Source of the DNA: an uncultured Mediterranea sp.
GTDB taxonomy: Bacteria; Bacteroidota; Bacteroidia; Bacteroidales; Bacteroidaceae
Assembly (NCBI GenBank): GCA_945641355.1
Contig: CALZEQ010000008.1
Coordinates: 1-64,000, forward strand
Direction of reading: 5' to 3'
DNA: 64,000 nucleotides
The notes below the pieces were generated by a model, which saw only the letters and a program-made list of their open reading frames with translations, did no database searches and was not told the origin of the DNA. Position numbers and translations under genes: made by a program. Below, piece by piece: positions 1 to 11,114 of the stretch; the stretch's first letter is position 1, and the number at the start of each line of letters is the position of its first letter.

Positions 1-26
1 CACCTCACCGGACACGTCATCTGCTC

Positions 27-57
27 TTGACACGTAACGGGATAATCCGTATCTTTG
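27..57 (+). promoter_or_regulatory. Bacteroidetes-type promoter for the metallophosphoesterase gene
   Basis: TTG at 27-29 and TATCTTTG at 50-57 are separated by exactly 20 nt, matching the Bacteroides -33/-7 consensus (TTTG, 19-21 nt, TAnnTTTG). Transcription would start near position 65, giving a leader of about 100 nt before the chosen ATG at 161. Confidence 0.7.
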
Positions 58-160
58 TGACGCAGTCATTCAGAAAAAAAGCGGCAGCAGATGCAGGAGC
101 GGCCAATCCGAGATTTGCCCCGTCTTTCTCATGAATCACCGAAGCATCAATCACCTATAT

Positions 161-970
161 ATGAAACGAACTAGAAGATTGGCATGGGGACTCATCATGC
201 TGCTGGCATGGCAGAGCTGCGACATGATAGACTATCACCCCTACGACGTGCGCATCAGCGGCGAGACCGACGTCAATGCACACAACGTAAAACGAATTGA
301 GGCCAACTGCCTCAACAAGGAGGTCATCCGCTTTGCAGCCGTAGGCGACACGCAACGCTGGTACGACGAGACAGAAGCCTGCGTGAACTACCTGAACGGA
401 CGGACGGACATCGACTTTGTGGTACAGCTGGGCGACCAAAGCGACTTCGGCGTGACCGACGAGTTTCTGTGGCAACGCGACATACTGAACAAACTGAACG
501 TGCCCCATGTGCATCTGCTGGGAAACCACGATTGCATCGGCACGGGTGAAGAGGCCTACAAGGCCATCTTCGGCGACCCGAACTTCTCGTTCATCGCCGG
601 ACGGGTGAAGTTTGTCTGCCTGAACACCAACGCCATCGAGTACGACTACTCGTGCCCCATCCCCGACTTTGAATTCATCGCGCAAGAGATTACGAGCCGC
701 AGGGAGGAGTTTGACCGCACAGTGGTGTGCATGCACATCCGCCCCCTGTGCTTCGAGTTCAACAACAACGTGGCAAACGTCTTCCAACGTTACATCACAG
801 AGTTCCCCGGCCTGCAGTTCTGCTCGGCTGCCCACGAGCACCACCGCTTTGAGGAAGACCTCTTCGAGGACGGCGTGATGTACTACATGAGCGACTGCAT
901 GAAGAACCGCAACTTCTATCTATTCACCCTAACACCCGACGGATATGAACGCGAAGTGGTTACATTCTGA
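161..970 (+). CDS. calcineurin-like metallophosphoesterase, lipoprotein
   Basis: This is a predicted metal-dependent phosphoesterase anchored in the envelope. From ATG 161 the protein is 269 aa and opens with a lipoprotein signal (MKRTRR, hydrophobic stretch, then LLAWQSC with the lipobox cysteine near residue 20), which is why I prefer this start over the ATG at 131. Metallophosphatase motifs appear in order: AVGDTQ, QLGDQSD (GDxxD), LLGNHDC (GNHD), a histidine in CMHIRP, and AAHEHH in place of the usual GHxH. The substrate cannot be read from sequence. The 3' end overlaps the next gene by 26 nt, so the two are probably translated from one mRNA. The family is clear; the biological role is not. 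Confidence 0.85.
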   Translation: MKRTRRLAWGLIMLLAWQSCDMIDYHPYDVRISGETDVNAHNVKRIEANCLNKEVIRFAAVGDTQRWYDETEACVNYLNGRTDIDFVVQLGDQSDFGVTDEFLWQRDILNKLNVPHVHLLGNHDCIGTGEEAYKAIFGDPNFSFIAGRVKFVCLNTNAIEYDYSCPIPDFEFIAQEITSRREEFDRTVVCMHIRPLCFEFNNNVANVFQRYITEFPGLQFCSAAHEHHRFEEDLFEDGVMYYMSDCMKNRNFYLFTLTPDGYEREVVTF

Positions 971-1685
971 ATTGAGCGTACTGATGATAGGCCTGCTGCT
1001 GTGCCTGGGCAATCCGATTGCCGCCCAAAAGCGCGACACCGTCATCGTGGTGCGCAGGGACACCGTGTGGCTGCCCCGCCCCACCGCCGACACCATCATG
1101 GAGAGCCAGGTGAAGGAGAGCCGCTATGACCGGCGCGTCCACCGCTACCGCCGCCACTGGGAGGGACTGATACCTACCCACAGCAAGATACAGTATGCGG
1201 GCAACATGGGCCTGCTCTCGTTCGGCACGGGATGGGACTACGGACACCACAACCAGTGGGAGACGGACATCTTCCTGGGCATTCTGCCCAAATATGACTC
1301 GAAACGGACCAAGCTCACCTTTACGGTCAAGCAGAACTACATCCCCTGGAGCCTGCAGATTAAGGAGAGCCGCTTCTCGGCCGAACCGCTGAGCTGCGGA
1401 CTCTACTTCAACACCGTGTTCGGCGACGAGTTCTGGGTGAAGGAACCCGACCGCTATCCCAAAGGATACTACGGCTTCTCGTCAAAGATACGTACACACA
1501 TCTTCGTGGGGCAACGCCTGACCTACGACATCGACCCACGCCGGCGCTATACCGCCAAGGCCATCACACTGTTCTACGAAATCAGCACGTGCGACCTCTA
1601 CGTGGTCAGTGCATTCACCAACAAGTATCTGAAGCCGACCGACTACCTGAGCCTGTCGTTTGGCATCAAGCTGCAACTGCTGTAG
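945..1685 (+). CDS. exported protein of unknown function, possibly an outer-membrane barrel
   Basis: A 246-aa protein with a probable signal peptide ending near GNPIAAQ (about residue 28). The rest is rich in alternating aromatic and polar residues, and the C-terminus (LSLSFGIKLQLL) resembles the last strand of an outer-membrane beta barrel. The start overlaps the 3' end of the metallophosphoesterase gene by 26 nt, indicating translational coupling. I do not recognise a named family. A palindrome at 1721-1744 follows and probably ends transcription here and from the convergent gcvT. Confidence 0.7.
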   Translation: MNAKWLHSELSVLMIGLLLCLGNPIAAQKRDTVIVVRRDTVWLPRPTADTIMESQVKESRYDRRVHRYRRHWEGLIPTHSKIQYAGNMGLLSFGTGWDYGHHNQWETDIFLGILPKYDSKRTKLTFTVKQNYIPWSLQIKESRFSAEPLSCGLYFNTVFGDEFWVKEPDRYPKGYYGFSSKIRTHIFVGQRLTYDIDPRRRYTAKAITLFYEISTCDLYVVSAFTNKYLKPTDYLSLSFGIKLQLL

Positions 1686-1720
1686 CTCCCTTAGTGCTGC
1701 AAAAAGAGCAAATAGAAAAA

Positions 1721-1744
1721 GGGCGGACACACACAGGTCCGCCC
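1721..1744. terminator. convergent terminator-like palindrome (GGGCGGAC/GTCCGCCC)
   Basis: An 8-bp perfect stem (1721-1728 with 1737-1744) and the loop ACACACAG lie between two convergent genes. An A-run precedes it. It is also a member of a dispersed GGGCRGACACAC family seen at 4301, 15557 and 17416. Confidence 0.65.
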
Positions 1745-1776
1745 CCTATGGTTTTCACCCACATTCCCATTACTTA

Positions 1777-2862
1777 TTACTTGCGGAAAGGCGGACGGGC
1801 CACTACAGCCTTCAGCTTGCGTCCACGGTTGTCCAGATAGATTTCCGTGCCTGCCTTGCTGTATTCGGGCTTCACATAGCCCATACCGATGCCTATCTTG
1901 CGGGTAGGCGACATGGTGCCCGAGGTAACGGAACCAATCACTTCGCCTTCGGCATTGAGCAGGTTGTAGCCGTGGCGGGGTATGCCGCGGTCTATCATTT
2001 CGAAGCCCACCAGCTTACGCGATACGCCCTCGGCCTTCTGCTTCTCCAGCATGGCACGGTTGGTGAAGTTCTTGCCCTCTACAAACTTGGTAATCCATCC
2101 CAATCCGGCCTCAATGGGCGAAGTGGTGTCATCCAGATCGTTGCCATACAGGCAGAAGCCCATCTCCAGACGGAGGGTATCGCGGGCACCCAGACCGATG
2201 GGCTTGATGCCAAACTCGGCACCGGCCTCGAAGACGGCATCCCATATCTTCATGGCATCTTCCGGATAGAAATAGAGTTCGAATCCACCGGCACCTGTAT
2301 AACCTGTGTTGGAGATGATGACATCCTTAATGCCGGCAAACTCACCATGAGTAAAGGTGTAGTAAGGCACCTCAGAGAGATTGATGGAGGTGAGCTTTTG
2401 CAGTGCCAGAATGGCCTTGGGGCCTTGTACGGCCAGCTGTGCCGTGCGGTCGGACGAGTTCTCCAGCTCGGCACCCTCGGTATTGTGCGACACGCACCAG
2501 TTCCAGTCCTTCTCGATGTTGGCGGCATTCACCACCAGCAGATACTTCTCCGGCTCGTAGTGATAGACCAACAGGTCGTCCACGATGCCGCCCGTTTCGT
2601 TGGGGAAGCAGGTATATTGTACCTTGCCGGGCGTCAGTGTCGCCACGTTGTTAGAGGTCACCTTCTGCAGGAAGGGCAATGCCTGGGGACCCTTTACCCA
2701 GAATTCACCCATGTGAGAGACATCGAATACACCTACACCCTGGCAGACGGTCATGTGTTCGTCAATGATGCCGGTGTACTCAATCGGCATGTTGTATCCC
2801 GCAAATTCGTGCATCTTGGCACCCAGCGAGATGTGTTTTTCTGTAAACGGAGTCGTTTTCAT
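1777..2862 (-). CDS. gcvT: aminomethyltransferase, glycine cleavage T protein
   Basis: T protein of the glycine cleavage system: it transfers the methylene group from aminomethylated H protein to tetrahydrofolate and releases ammonia. The protein is 361 aa, normal for GcvT. Family signatures visible are the N-terminal [65 protein letters not shown] and the C-terminal [13 protein letters not shown]. It follows pepT with a 36-nt gap on the same strand, so cotranscription is likely. The H and P proteins are not in the window. Confidence 0.95.
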   Translation of the reverse strand: MKTTPFTEKHISLGAKMHEFAGYNMPIEYTGIIDEHMTVCQGVGVFDVSHMGEFWVKGPQALPFLQKVTSNNVATLTPGKVQYTCFPNETGGIVDDLLVYHYEPEKYLLVVNAANIEKDWNWCVSHNTEGAELENSSDRTAQLAVQGPKAILALQKLTSINLSEVPYYTFTHGEFAGIKDVIISNTGYTGAGGFELYFYPEDAMKIWDAVFEAGAEFGIKPIGLGARDTLRLEMGFCLYGNDLDDTTSPIEAGLGWITKFVEGKNFTNRAMLEKQKAEGVSRKLVGFEMIDRGIPRHGYNLLNAEGEVIGSVTSGTMSPTRKIGIGMGYVKPEYSKAGTEIYLDNRGRKLKAVVARPPFRK

Positions 2863-2898
2863 TGGATAATATGTTTTTAAGTGTCAAAAAAGCATCTG

Positions 2899-4122
2899 TC
2901 ATTTTGCGCCCACCAGCTCGACAATCTTCACAATCACGTTCATGGCCTTCTCCATGCTCTGGATGGGCACGAACTCATAGCGACCGTGGAAGTTCAGGCC
3001 ACCGGCAAAGATGTTGGGACAGGGCAGTCCCTTGAACGAGAGTTGTGCACCGTCCGTACCGCCACGGATGGCCTTCACACGAGGTTCCACGCCGGCAGCC
3101 TTCATGGCGGCAAAGGCGGTATCGATGATGTGCATCACCGGCTCTATCTGCTGGCGCATGTTGTAGTACTGGTCCTTCAGTTCCAAGGTGGCGGTGCCCT
3201 CGCCGTACTCCGCATTGATGAAGGCCGTCAGACGGGCCATCTCGGCCTTGCGTGCCTCAAAGCGTGCGCGGTCGTGGTCGCGGATGATGTAGGAGAGGGT
3301 GGTCTGCTCCACCTCACCGCTCATCCCTATCAGGTGGTAGAAGCCCTCGTATGCCTCGGTGTGCTCGGGCACTTCGTGAGCCGGCAGGAGCGAGACAAAA
3401 CGGTTGGCCACCCGCAGGGAGTTGACCATCTTGTTCTTGGCATAGCCGGGATGCACGTTGCGGCCCTTGATGATGACTTTGGCGGCAGCGGCGTTGAAGT
3501 TCTCGAACTCCAGCTCACCGACTTCGCCTCCGTCCATGGTGTAGGCCCAGTCGCAGCCGAAGGCCTCTACGTCAAACTTATGGGCACCCAGACCTATCTC
3601 TTCGTCGGGGTTGAAGGCGATGCGTATCTTGCCATGCTTGATTTCAGGATGCTCCTGCAGATAGACCATGGCAGAGACGATTTCGGCGATGCCGGCCTTG
3701 TCGTCGGCACCCAGCAGCGTCTTGCCGTCGGTCACGACGAGGTCTTCGCCCCGATGGTCCAGCAGCTCGGGGAACTGCTGCGGCGACAACACGATACCTT
3801 CGTCAGCGCAAAGCATGATGTCGCTGCCGTCGTACTGACGGACGATGCGCGGACGGACATCCTTGCCGCTCATGTCGGGGCTGGTATCCATGTGTGCGAT
3901 AAATCCTACCGTGGGCAGCTCCTTGTCCGTATTGGCGGGCAGCGTGGCATACAGATAGCCGTTTGCGTCCAGCACAACGTCCTGCAAGCCCAGACCGGTC
4001 AGTTCCTCCTGCAGATAACGGGCAAACACCATCTGCCCCTCCGAGCTGGGCGTAACGCCCGACTCCTCGTCTGACTGCGTATCGAAACTGACATATTTCA
4101 GAAATCTTTCTAACAATGCCAT
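2899..4122 (-). CDS. pepT: peptidase T (tripeptide aminopeptidase)
   Basis: A zinc-dependent M20-family aminopeptidase that removes the N-terminal residue from tripeptides in the cytoplasm. It has 407 aa, the usual length. M20 metal-binding and catalytic motifs are present in order: IAHMDTSPD (His and Asp), [11 protein letters not shown] (Asp), [15 protein letters not shown] (catalytic and ligand Glu), [12 protein letters not shown], and [15 protein letters not shown] near the end. An upstream element TATCTTTA (4200-4207) could be its -7 box. gcvT follows downstream. Confidence 0.95.
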   Translation of the reverse strand: MALLERFLKYVSFDTQSDEESGVTPSSEGQMVFARYLQEELTGLGLQDVVLDANGYLYATLPANTDKELPTVGFIAHMDTSPDMSGKDVRPRIVRQYDGSDIMLCADEGIVLSPQQFPELLDHRGEDLVVTDGKTLLGADDKAGIAEIVSAMVYLQEHPEIKHGKIRIAFNPDEEIGLGAHKFDVEAFGCDWAYTMDGGEVGELEFENFNAAAAKVIIKGRNVHPGYAKNKMVNSLRVANRFVSLLPAHEVPEHTEAYEGFYHLIGMSGEVEQTTLSYIIRDHDRARFEARKAEMARLTAFINAEYGEGTATLELKDQYYNMRQQIEPVMHIIDTAFAAMKAAGVEPRVKAIRGGTDGAQLSFKGLPCPNIFAGGLNFHGRYEFVPIQSMEKAMNVIVKIVELVGAK

Positions 4123-4473
4123 ATTCTTTTTCCTTTCAGTTTGTTGAATTAATATAAAGGCAGTTCGCAGACTGCATAAACATTCACTATTTTTTCAGCC
4201 GTAAAGATAAGAAAAGGAGCGTGAACTGCCAAGCAATCCACGCTCCTTTTTTATCATTCTGCTATCCGCTCCCCTGAAAGTACAAGTTTTGGATGCGTAA
4301 GGGCAGACCTGTGTGTATGCCCTGAAAGCCGTTTGCGGACACACACATCCGCCCAAAGCCATACGGAAGCGGATTCAGGGCGCAAAATGTTGCGCCCCTA
4401 CAGTTATAACGATTATTCTATCAAGCTGTTGATGCAAAACCGAAACTTAAATCAATAAGCTAAACAACGTGCG
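4123..4473. other. 351-nt intergenic region with palindromes
   Basis: The region holds no credible ORF. It contains a probable pepT -7 box (TATCTTTA, minus strand, 4200-4207), a strong hairpin at 4212-4250, two copies of the GGGC/GCGGACACAC palindrome family (4301-4322 and 4335-4352), and a GGGCGCAA/TTGCGCCC inverted repeat at 4378-4397. The cluster sits downstream of the PurF-like gene. Confidence 0.6.
4212..4252. terminator. rho-independent-like hairpin upstream of pepT
   Basis: AAAAGGAGCGTG (4212-4223) pairs perfectly with CACGCTCCTTTT (4239-4250), and a T run follows on the + strand and another on the - strand. It would end leftward transcription from the PurF-like gene before pepT. Confidence 0.65.
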
Positions 4474-5883
4474 TTAAAAATGGCTACTTCCGTCGAAACA
4501 ATGGGTACAGAGCTTGCACTTGGGCAGCCCGATGGATTCGACCAACGTCTCCAGCGTATTGAATTTCAGCGAGGAGAGCCCGAACCGCTCGCGGATGATC
4601 TCGACCAACCGTTCGTACTCGGGCGAACCGGTGGTAGCATACTTCTCCAGGTTCTTGTTTTCGTCGCCTTCCAGTTCCTTGATAATCCGACGGGTAATGA
4701 GCTCCAGCGGACTCTTGGAGGCGGTGAAGCCGATGTAGGGACAGGCATAAATCAGCGGCGGACAGGCGATGCGTATGTGCACCTCCTTGGCTCCGTAGTC
4801 GAAGAGCACCTTCACATTGTCACGCAGCTGTGTGCCGCGCACAATGCTGTCGTCGCAAAAGAGCACCCGCTTGCCTTGCAGCATGGAACGGTTGGGTATC
4901 AGCTTCATCTTGGCCACCAGATTGCGCATCTCCTGCTTGCTGGGGGTAAAGCTGCGCGGCCACGTGGGCGTGTACTTGGATATGGCTCTGTGGTAAGGTA
5001 CCCCCTTGCCCTCGGCATATCCCAACGCCATGCCTACACCCGAATCGGGGATGCCGCAGGCGCAATCTACCTCCGACCGGTCGGTCTGCCCCATCTTGAA
5101 GCCGGATGTGAAACGCACCTCCTCCACATTCTTCCCTTCGTAACAGGAGGTGGGGAATCCGTAATACACCCACAGGAAGGAGCAAATCTGCATCTGTTCG
5201 TCGGGCTTGCGCATCTGCTCTACCCCGTCGGCACGCAGACGGACGATTTCGCCCGGCCCCAGGTAGCGGTCTACCTCAAAGTCCAGGTTAGGAAAGCTGC
5301 TGGACTCGCTGGTGGCAGCATAGGCACCCTCCTTGCGTCCGATGACAATGGGCGTGCGTCCCCAGCGGTCGCGTGCGGCGATAATGCCATCCTCGGTGAG
5401 CAGCAGCATAGAGCAAGAGCCCTTCACATGCTTGTACACATTCTCGATGCCCTCGACAAACGTCTTTCCTTGGATGATGAGCAGCGCCACCAGCTCCGTC
5501 TGGTTGGTTTTGCCCGAACTGAGTTCGCCGAAATGCATGTTTTGCTCCAGCAGGCGTTGCTCCAACTCTTCGATATTGGCTATCTTGGCCACGGTGACAA
5601 TGGCGAAACGCCCCAGGTGTGAATTCAGGACTATGGGTTGAGGGTCGGTATCACTGATGACGCCGATGCCGCTGCATCCCTTGAATTTGTCCAATTCGTC
5701 TTCAAACTTTGTGCGGAAATAGGTGCTCTCCAGATTGTGGATGGAACGTGCGAAGTTGCCGGATTCCACATCGTAAGTGGCGATACCGCCACGCTTGGTA
5801 CCTAAGTGGGAATTGTAGTCTGTACCGTAGAACAAGTCAGTCACACAACTTATCCGGGCCACTGTTCCGAAAAATCCTCCCAT
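4474..5883 (-). CDS. PurF-like amidophosphoribosyltransferase paralogue lacking the N-terminal catalytic Cys
   Basis: The 469-aa protein has the PurF layout: an Ntn-type glutaminase fold followed by a PRPP-binding phosphoribosyltransferase domain. The PRPP loop is intact (VLFCDDSIVRGTQ), as are IPDSGVGMALGYAEGKGVPY and the C-terminal region. However, the start reads MGGFFGTV where PurF enzymes have MCGIxG: the nucleophile cysteine exposed by removal of Met1 is a glycine. Candidate 4Fe-4S ligands known from Bacillus-type PurF are retained (MQICSF, YACPYIG, CKLC near the end). Glutamine hydrolysis is therefore unlikely; ammonia-dependent activity or a regulatory role are alternatives. Bacteroidetes usually carry a longer PurF with Cys near the N-terminus elsewhere. 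It has its own canonical promoter. Confidence 0.85.
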   Translation of the reverse strand: MGGFFGTVARISCVTDLFYGTDYNSHLGTKRGGIATYDVESGNFARSIHNLESTYFRTKFEDELDKFKGCSGIGVISDTDPQPIVLNSHLGRFAIVTVAKIANIEELEQRLLEQNMHFGELSSGKTNQTELVALLIIQGKTFVEGIENVYKHVKGSCSMLLLTEDGIIAARDRWGRTPIVIGRKEGAYAATSESSSFPNLDFEVDRYLGPGEIVRLRADGVEQMRKPDEQMQICSFLWVYYGFPTSCYEGKNVEEVRFTSGFKMGQTDRSEVDCACGIPDSGVGMALGYAEGKGVPYHRAISKYTPTWPRSFTPSKQEMRNLVAKMKLIPNRSMLQGKRVLFCDDSIVRGTQLRDNVKVLFDYGAKEVHIRIACPPLIYACPYIGFTASKSPLELITRRIIKELEGDENKNLEKYATTGSPEYERLVEIIRERFGLSSLKFNTLETLVESIGLPKCKLCTHCFDGSSHF

Positions 5884-5922
5884 ATACTTGTATTAATAAG
5901 GTGATATTTATTTTTGCGGTTG

Positions 5923-5954
5923 CAAAAGTACTATTTATTCATCAATCATCCAAA
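5923..5954 (-). promoter_or_regulatory. promoter of the PurF-like gene
   Basis: On the minus strand TTTG (complement of 5951-5954) and TACTTTTG (complement of 5923-5930) are 20 nt apart, a full match to the Bacteroides promoter pattern, about 40 nt upstream of the ATG. Confidence 0.7.
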
Positions 5955-6013
5955 AAGAGAGGAATGAATCACACAAAAAATTCGGCAGCCGCAGGACGAA
6001 AAAACGGGGATGA

Positions 6014-7258
6014 CTATTCGTATCGCATCGACTGGGCCGGATGGATGCGGGTGATGAGGTACGAGGGTCCTATCAGCATCAGCAGCGATGCCAGCAGCGA
6101 CCCTACGTTGAGCAGCAGGAAGAGCCAGAGGTTGAAGGAGACGGGTACGGTATCCATATAATAGGTAGTGGGATCGAGCTTGAAGAGGCCCCAATGCGCC
6201 TGGATAAAGTAAAAAGCCAGCCCGATGAGATTGCCCCACAACATACCTTTGCCTATCAGAAAGACCGACAGCCACAGGAAGAGGCGGCGGATGGTGGTAT
6301 TGGAGGCTCCCAGCGACTTGAGCACCCCAATCATGGAGGTGCGCTCGATGATGATGATGAGCAGGCCGGAGATCATGGTGAACCCCGCTACGCCAACCAT
6401 CAGGAACAGAATGACCCAGATGTTGACATCCAATATACCCAACCAGGCAAACAACTGTGGATGAAGCTGCTCGACGTGGCGCACGCAGTACTCCTGCCCG
6501 TAGCGGTCGAAACGGCCCTGCGAAGCGTCTGCCAGCCGATAGGTAGCCTCTTCCAGATGCTTGTAGTCATCCAGCAGCAACTCTACCCCACTTACCTGAT
6601 CGGGCTCCCAACGGTTCAGCCGGTTCACCATGCAAAGGTCGGTGAGCAAGAAGAGGCGGTCGTACTCGGAGAAGTTGGTCTGGTAGATGCCCACGATGGA
6701 GAGGCGGCGGGCACGCACGTCATCTTGTATAAAGTAGGTGTCTATCTTGTCGCCCAGTTTCAGATTCAGCTTGTCGGCCAGCGTACACGACAAGACCACG
6801 CGGTTGGACGAAGCCGAGTCGCTGAACTGCGGAATCTCTCCCTCCAGCAGATGGGCCTTAAAAAAGGATATGTCATACTCAGAAGCGATGCCCTTCAACA
6901 CGACCCCTTGAAAGGAGTCAGCCGTCTTGATCATGCCCGGCTTGGTGGAGTAGCGCTGTACGCGCCTTACTTGAGGGTCGTCGTGCAGCGCAGCCAGCAT
7001 ACTGTCTGTCACCACCACAGGGCGGGTTTCGTACGAGCTGGAGCCGCTCAAGTTGTCAATGCGAATGTGTGCACCGAACCCCACCACCTTGTCCCGAATC
7101 TCACACTTGAACCCCACAATCACCGACACGGACACTATCATGACGGCCAGTCCGATGGCTATGCCCGTCATGGCTATCAGGACAGCCGGCCGCGACACCC
7201 GCTTCTGCGAAGCTTGGTCGCGGTAGATGCGTCGGGCGATATACAGCGAGAGACTCAT
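6014..7258 (-). CDS. FtsX/LolC-LolE-type ABC transporter permease
   Basis: An inner-membrane permease of the MacB/FtsX family, of the kind that releases lipoproteins (LolC/E) or works in other envelope processes. From MSLSLYIARRIYRD it is 414 aa. It shows one N-terminal membrane helix (around residues 20-45, AMTGIAIGLAVMIVSVSVIVGF), a large periplasmic domain, and three C-terminal helices starting at IWVILFLMVGVAGFTMISG. I chose ATG 7258 because GGAGG lies 7 nt upstream; an in-frame GTG nine bases earlier is less well placed. It follows the aminotransferase by about 18 nt. No ATPase partner lies in the window, as is common for stand-alone Bacteroidetes copies. Confidence 0.85.
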   Translation of the reverse strand: MSLSLYIARRIYRDQASQKRVSRPAVLIAMTGIAIGLAVMIVSVSVIVGFKCEIRDKVVGFGAHIRIDNLSGSSSYETRPVVVTDSMLAALHDDPQVRRVQRYSTKPGMIKTADSFQGVVLKGIASEYDISFFKAHLLEGEIPQFSDSASSNRVVLSCTLADKLNLKLGDKIDTYFIQDDVRARRLSIVGIYQTNFSEYDRLFLLTDLCMVNRLNRWEPDQVSGVELLLDDYKHLEEATYRLADASQGRFDRYGQEYCVRHVEQLHPQLFAWLGILDVNIWVILFLMVGVAGFTMISGLLIIIIERTSMIGVLKSLGASNTTIRRLFLWLSVFLIGKGMLWGNLIGLAFYFIQAHWGLFKLDPTTYYMDTVPVSFNLWLFLLLNVGSLLASLLMLIGPSYLITRIHPAQSMRYE

Positions 7259-7276
7259 GCCTTCCACCTCCTTCCG

Positions 7277-8476
7277 TTACTCCGTCCGCCCAGGGTAGGC
7301 CTCCAGCGCCTTCTGCAGCACAAACAGGGCACGCAGCAGGTCTTCCTTCTTCAGCACATAGGCGATGCGCACCTCGTTGCGTCCGCTGCCGGGAGTGGTA
7401 TAGAAGCCCGATGCCGGAGCCATGAAGACGGTTTCGCCCTCGTAGTCGAACTCGGAGAGACACCATGCACAGAACTTGTCGCTGTCGTCCACAGGCAACT
7501 TGGCCACGGTATAGAATGCCCCCATCGGTATGGGCGAGTAGACGCCTGGTATGCGGTTCAGTCCGTCAATCAGGCACTTGCGCCGTTCCACATACTCGTC
7601 GTAGGTGTCACGCAGGTAGTCGGGGTCGGCATCCAGCGAGGCCTCGGCCGCAATCTGACCTATCAGCGGAGGGCTGAGCCGTGCCTGGCAGAACTTCATC
7701 ACCGCGTCGCGTATCTCCTTGTTCTTGGTAATCAAGGCTCCGATGCGGATGCCGCACTCCGAGTAGCGCTTGGACACAGAGTCAATCAGCACCACATTCT
7801 GCTCGATGCCCTCCAGATGGCAGGCCGATATGTAGGGCGAACCGGTATAGATAAACTCGCGGTACACCTCGTCCGAGAAGAGGAAGAGGTCATACTTCTT
7901 CACCAGGTCGCGTATCTGATTCATCTCGCGGCGGGTATAGAGGTATCCGGTGGGATTGTTGGGATTGCATATCAGGATGGCGCGTGTGCGCTCGTTTATC
8001 AGCTCCTCAAACTTCTCCACCTTGGGCAGCGAGAAGCCTTCGTCAATGGTAGTGGCGATGGTACGTATCTTCGCGCCGGCCGAGATGGCAAAGGCCATGT
8101 AGTTGGCATAGGCCGGCTCGGGCACTATGATTTCGTCGCCTGGGTTCAGACAGGCCATGAAGGAAAAGAGCACGGCTTCCGAACCGCCCGAGGTGATGAT
8201 GATGTCGTCCGCCGTCAGCTGGATGTTGTACTTGGCATAGTAGCCTACCAGTTTCTCGCGGTAGCTGCGGTAGCCGGCACTCGGACTATACTCCAGCACA
8301 CTGCGGTCGATGTTTCGTATGGCGTCAATCGCCACCTGAGGCGTGGGCAGGTCGGGCTGTCCGATGTTCAGATGATACACTCGAATACCTCTCTGTTTGG
8401 CGGCATCGGCCAGAGGAGCCAGCTTTCTGATGGGAGATGCAGGCATCTCGTTTCCGCGAATGGATATGGTCGGCAT
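7277..8476 (-). CDS. class I/II pyridoxal-phosphate aminotransferase
   Basis: A fold-type I PLP aminotransferase related to aspartate and aromatic aminotransferases. From MPTISIRGNEMPAS it is 399 aa. Family features visible: NIGQPDLPTP, SAGYRSYREKLVGYYAKY, the cofactor-stacking region SGGSEAVLFSF, ICNPNNPTGYLYTRREM, FSDEVYREF, and the PLP-lysine motif VLIDSVSKRYSECGIRIG. I use the internal ATG at 8476 because the 16 extra residues of the longer reading have no family character. A -7 box (TACTTTTG) lies about 95 nt upstream. The permease gene follows closely. The exact substrate is not predictable. Confidence 0.9.
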   Translation of the reverse strand: MPTISIRGNEMPASPIRKLAPLADAAKQRGIRVYHLNIGQPDLPTPQVAIDAIRNIDRSVLEYSPSAGYRSYREKLVGYYAKYNIQLTADDIIITSGGSEAVLFSFMACLNPGDEIIVPEPAYANYMAFAISAGAKIRTIATTIDEGFSLPKVEKFEELINERTRAILICNPNNPTGYLYTRREMNQIRDLVKKYDLFLFSDEVYREFIYTGSPYISACHLEGIEQNVVLIDSVSKRYSECGIRIGALITKNKEIRDAVMKFCQARLSPPLIGQIAAEASLDADPDYLRDTYDEYVERRKCLIDGLNRIPGVYSPIPMGAFYTVAKLPVDDSDKFCAWCLSEFDYEGETVFMAPASGFYTTPGSGRNEVRIAYVLKKEDLLRALFVLQKALEAYPGRTE

Positions 8477-8571
8477 GGATTTATGAATCTGTTTATTATC
8501 GTTTATTGTCTGTATTACCTCCACGAGGCCGTCCGGCAGCTATTTTCCACCGGTCGGAACGCTCTGAGGCG

Positions 8572-8579
8572 CAAAAGTA
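8572..8579 (-). promoter_or_regulatory. -7 element upstream of the aminotransferase gene
   Basis: The complement reads TACTTTTG. No -33 TTG sits at 20 nt, so only the -7 box is supported. The expected leader is roughly 85-90 nt. Confidence 0.45.
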
Positions 8580-8769
8580 CACAAAAACGTTGGAATAAAC
8601 GAATAAACAGCAAAGATTTCTGTCCGAAAGGCTTCGCTGTGCATCGAGGGCTACCGACGCAAAAGCCCCGCACGACACCCAGTCGCACGAGGCCCAGCAT
8701 AAAAAATACCTAATTGAAAAACCTTTTTACCTTAGCATTAAGCGATATTTACTTGCTAACAATTGAAGT

Positions 8770-10944
<2,175 letters not shown>

Positions 10945-10988
10945 TTATTAAGTTTTCCCCTACCGGCACACCGCACCGACAGGCGATA

Positions 10989-11023
10989 CAAAGATAGGCG
11001 TTTGCCGGAACCTGTCCGACAAA
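10989..11023 (-). promoter_or_regulatory. promoter of the GH97 gene
   Basis: TATCTTTG (complement of 10989-10996) is a perfect -7 box and TTTG (complement of 11020-11023) lies 23 nt upstream, slightly longer than usual. The promoter overlaps a 10-bp inverted repeat at 10995-11029. Confidence 0.55.
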
Positions 11024-11029
11024 CGCCTA
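10995..11029 (-). terminator. inverted repeat overlapping the GH97 promoter, possible terminator of the M48 gene
   Basis: TAGGCGTTTG (10995-11004) and CAAACGCCTA (11020-11029) form a perfect 10-bp stem with a 15-nt loop. It lies about 85 nt downstream of the M48-like gene and within the spacer between the GH97 -33 and -7 boxes, so it may end one transcript, control the next, or both. Confidence 0.45.
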
Positions 11030-11052
11030 CCGAAAAGTGAAACAATTCACCA

Positions 11053-11064
11053 GCAAACGTTTGC
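11053..11064. promoter_or_regulatory. perfect palindrome GCAAACGTTTGC, LacI/PurR-type operator candidate
   Basis: A 12-bp perfect palindrome lies about 30 bp upstream of the GH97 -33 box. Its sequence has the central CG and half-site layout of LacI-family operators. No LacI-family gene is nearby, so assignment is inference. Confidence 0.35.
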
Positions 11065-11114
11065 ATTACAGAGAAGCCTCTGTACAGTCCATCTGAAAGG
11101 CAGAGGCGAAAGGC

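Noticed and set aside
1660-4074. Two long + strand frames (about 400 codons each)
   Set aside because: Both are antisense to gcvT and pepT, which have strong family motifs; translations are low in hydrophobic and domain signal.
6041-8713. Long open frame of 890 codons on the + strand
   Set aside because: It lies antisense to the permease and aminotransferase genes, has no recognisable domain, and mirrors their codon periodicity; an artefact of codon bias.
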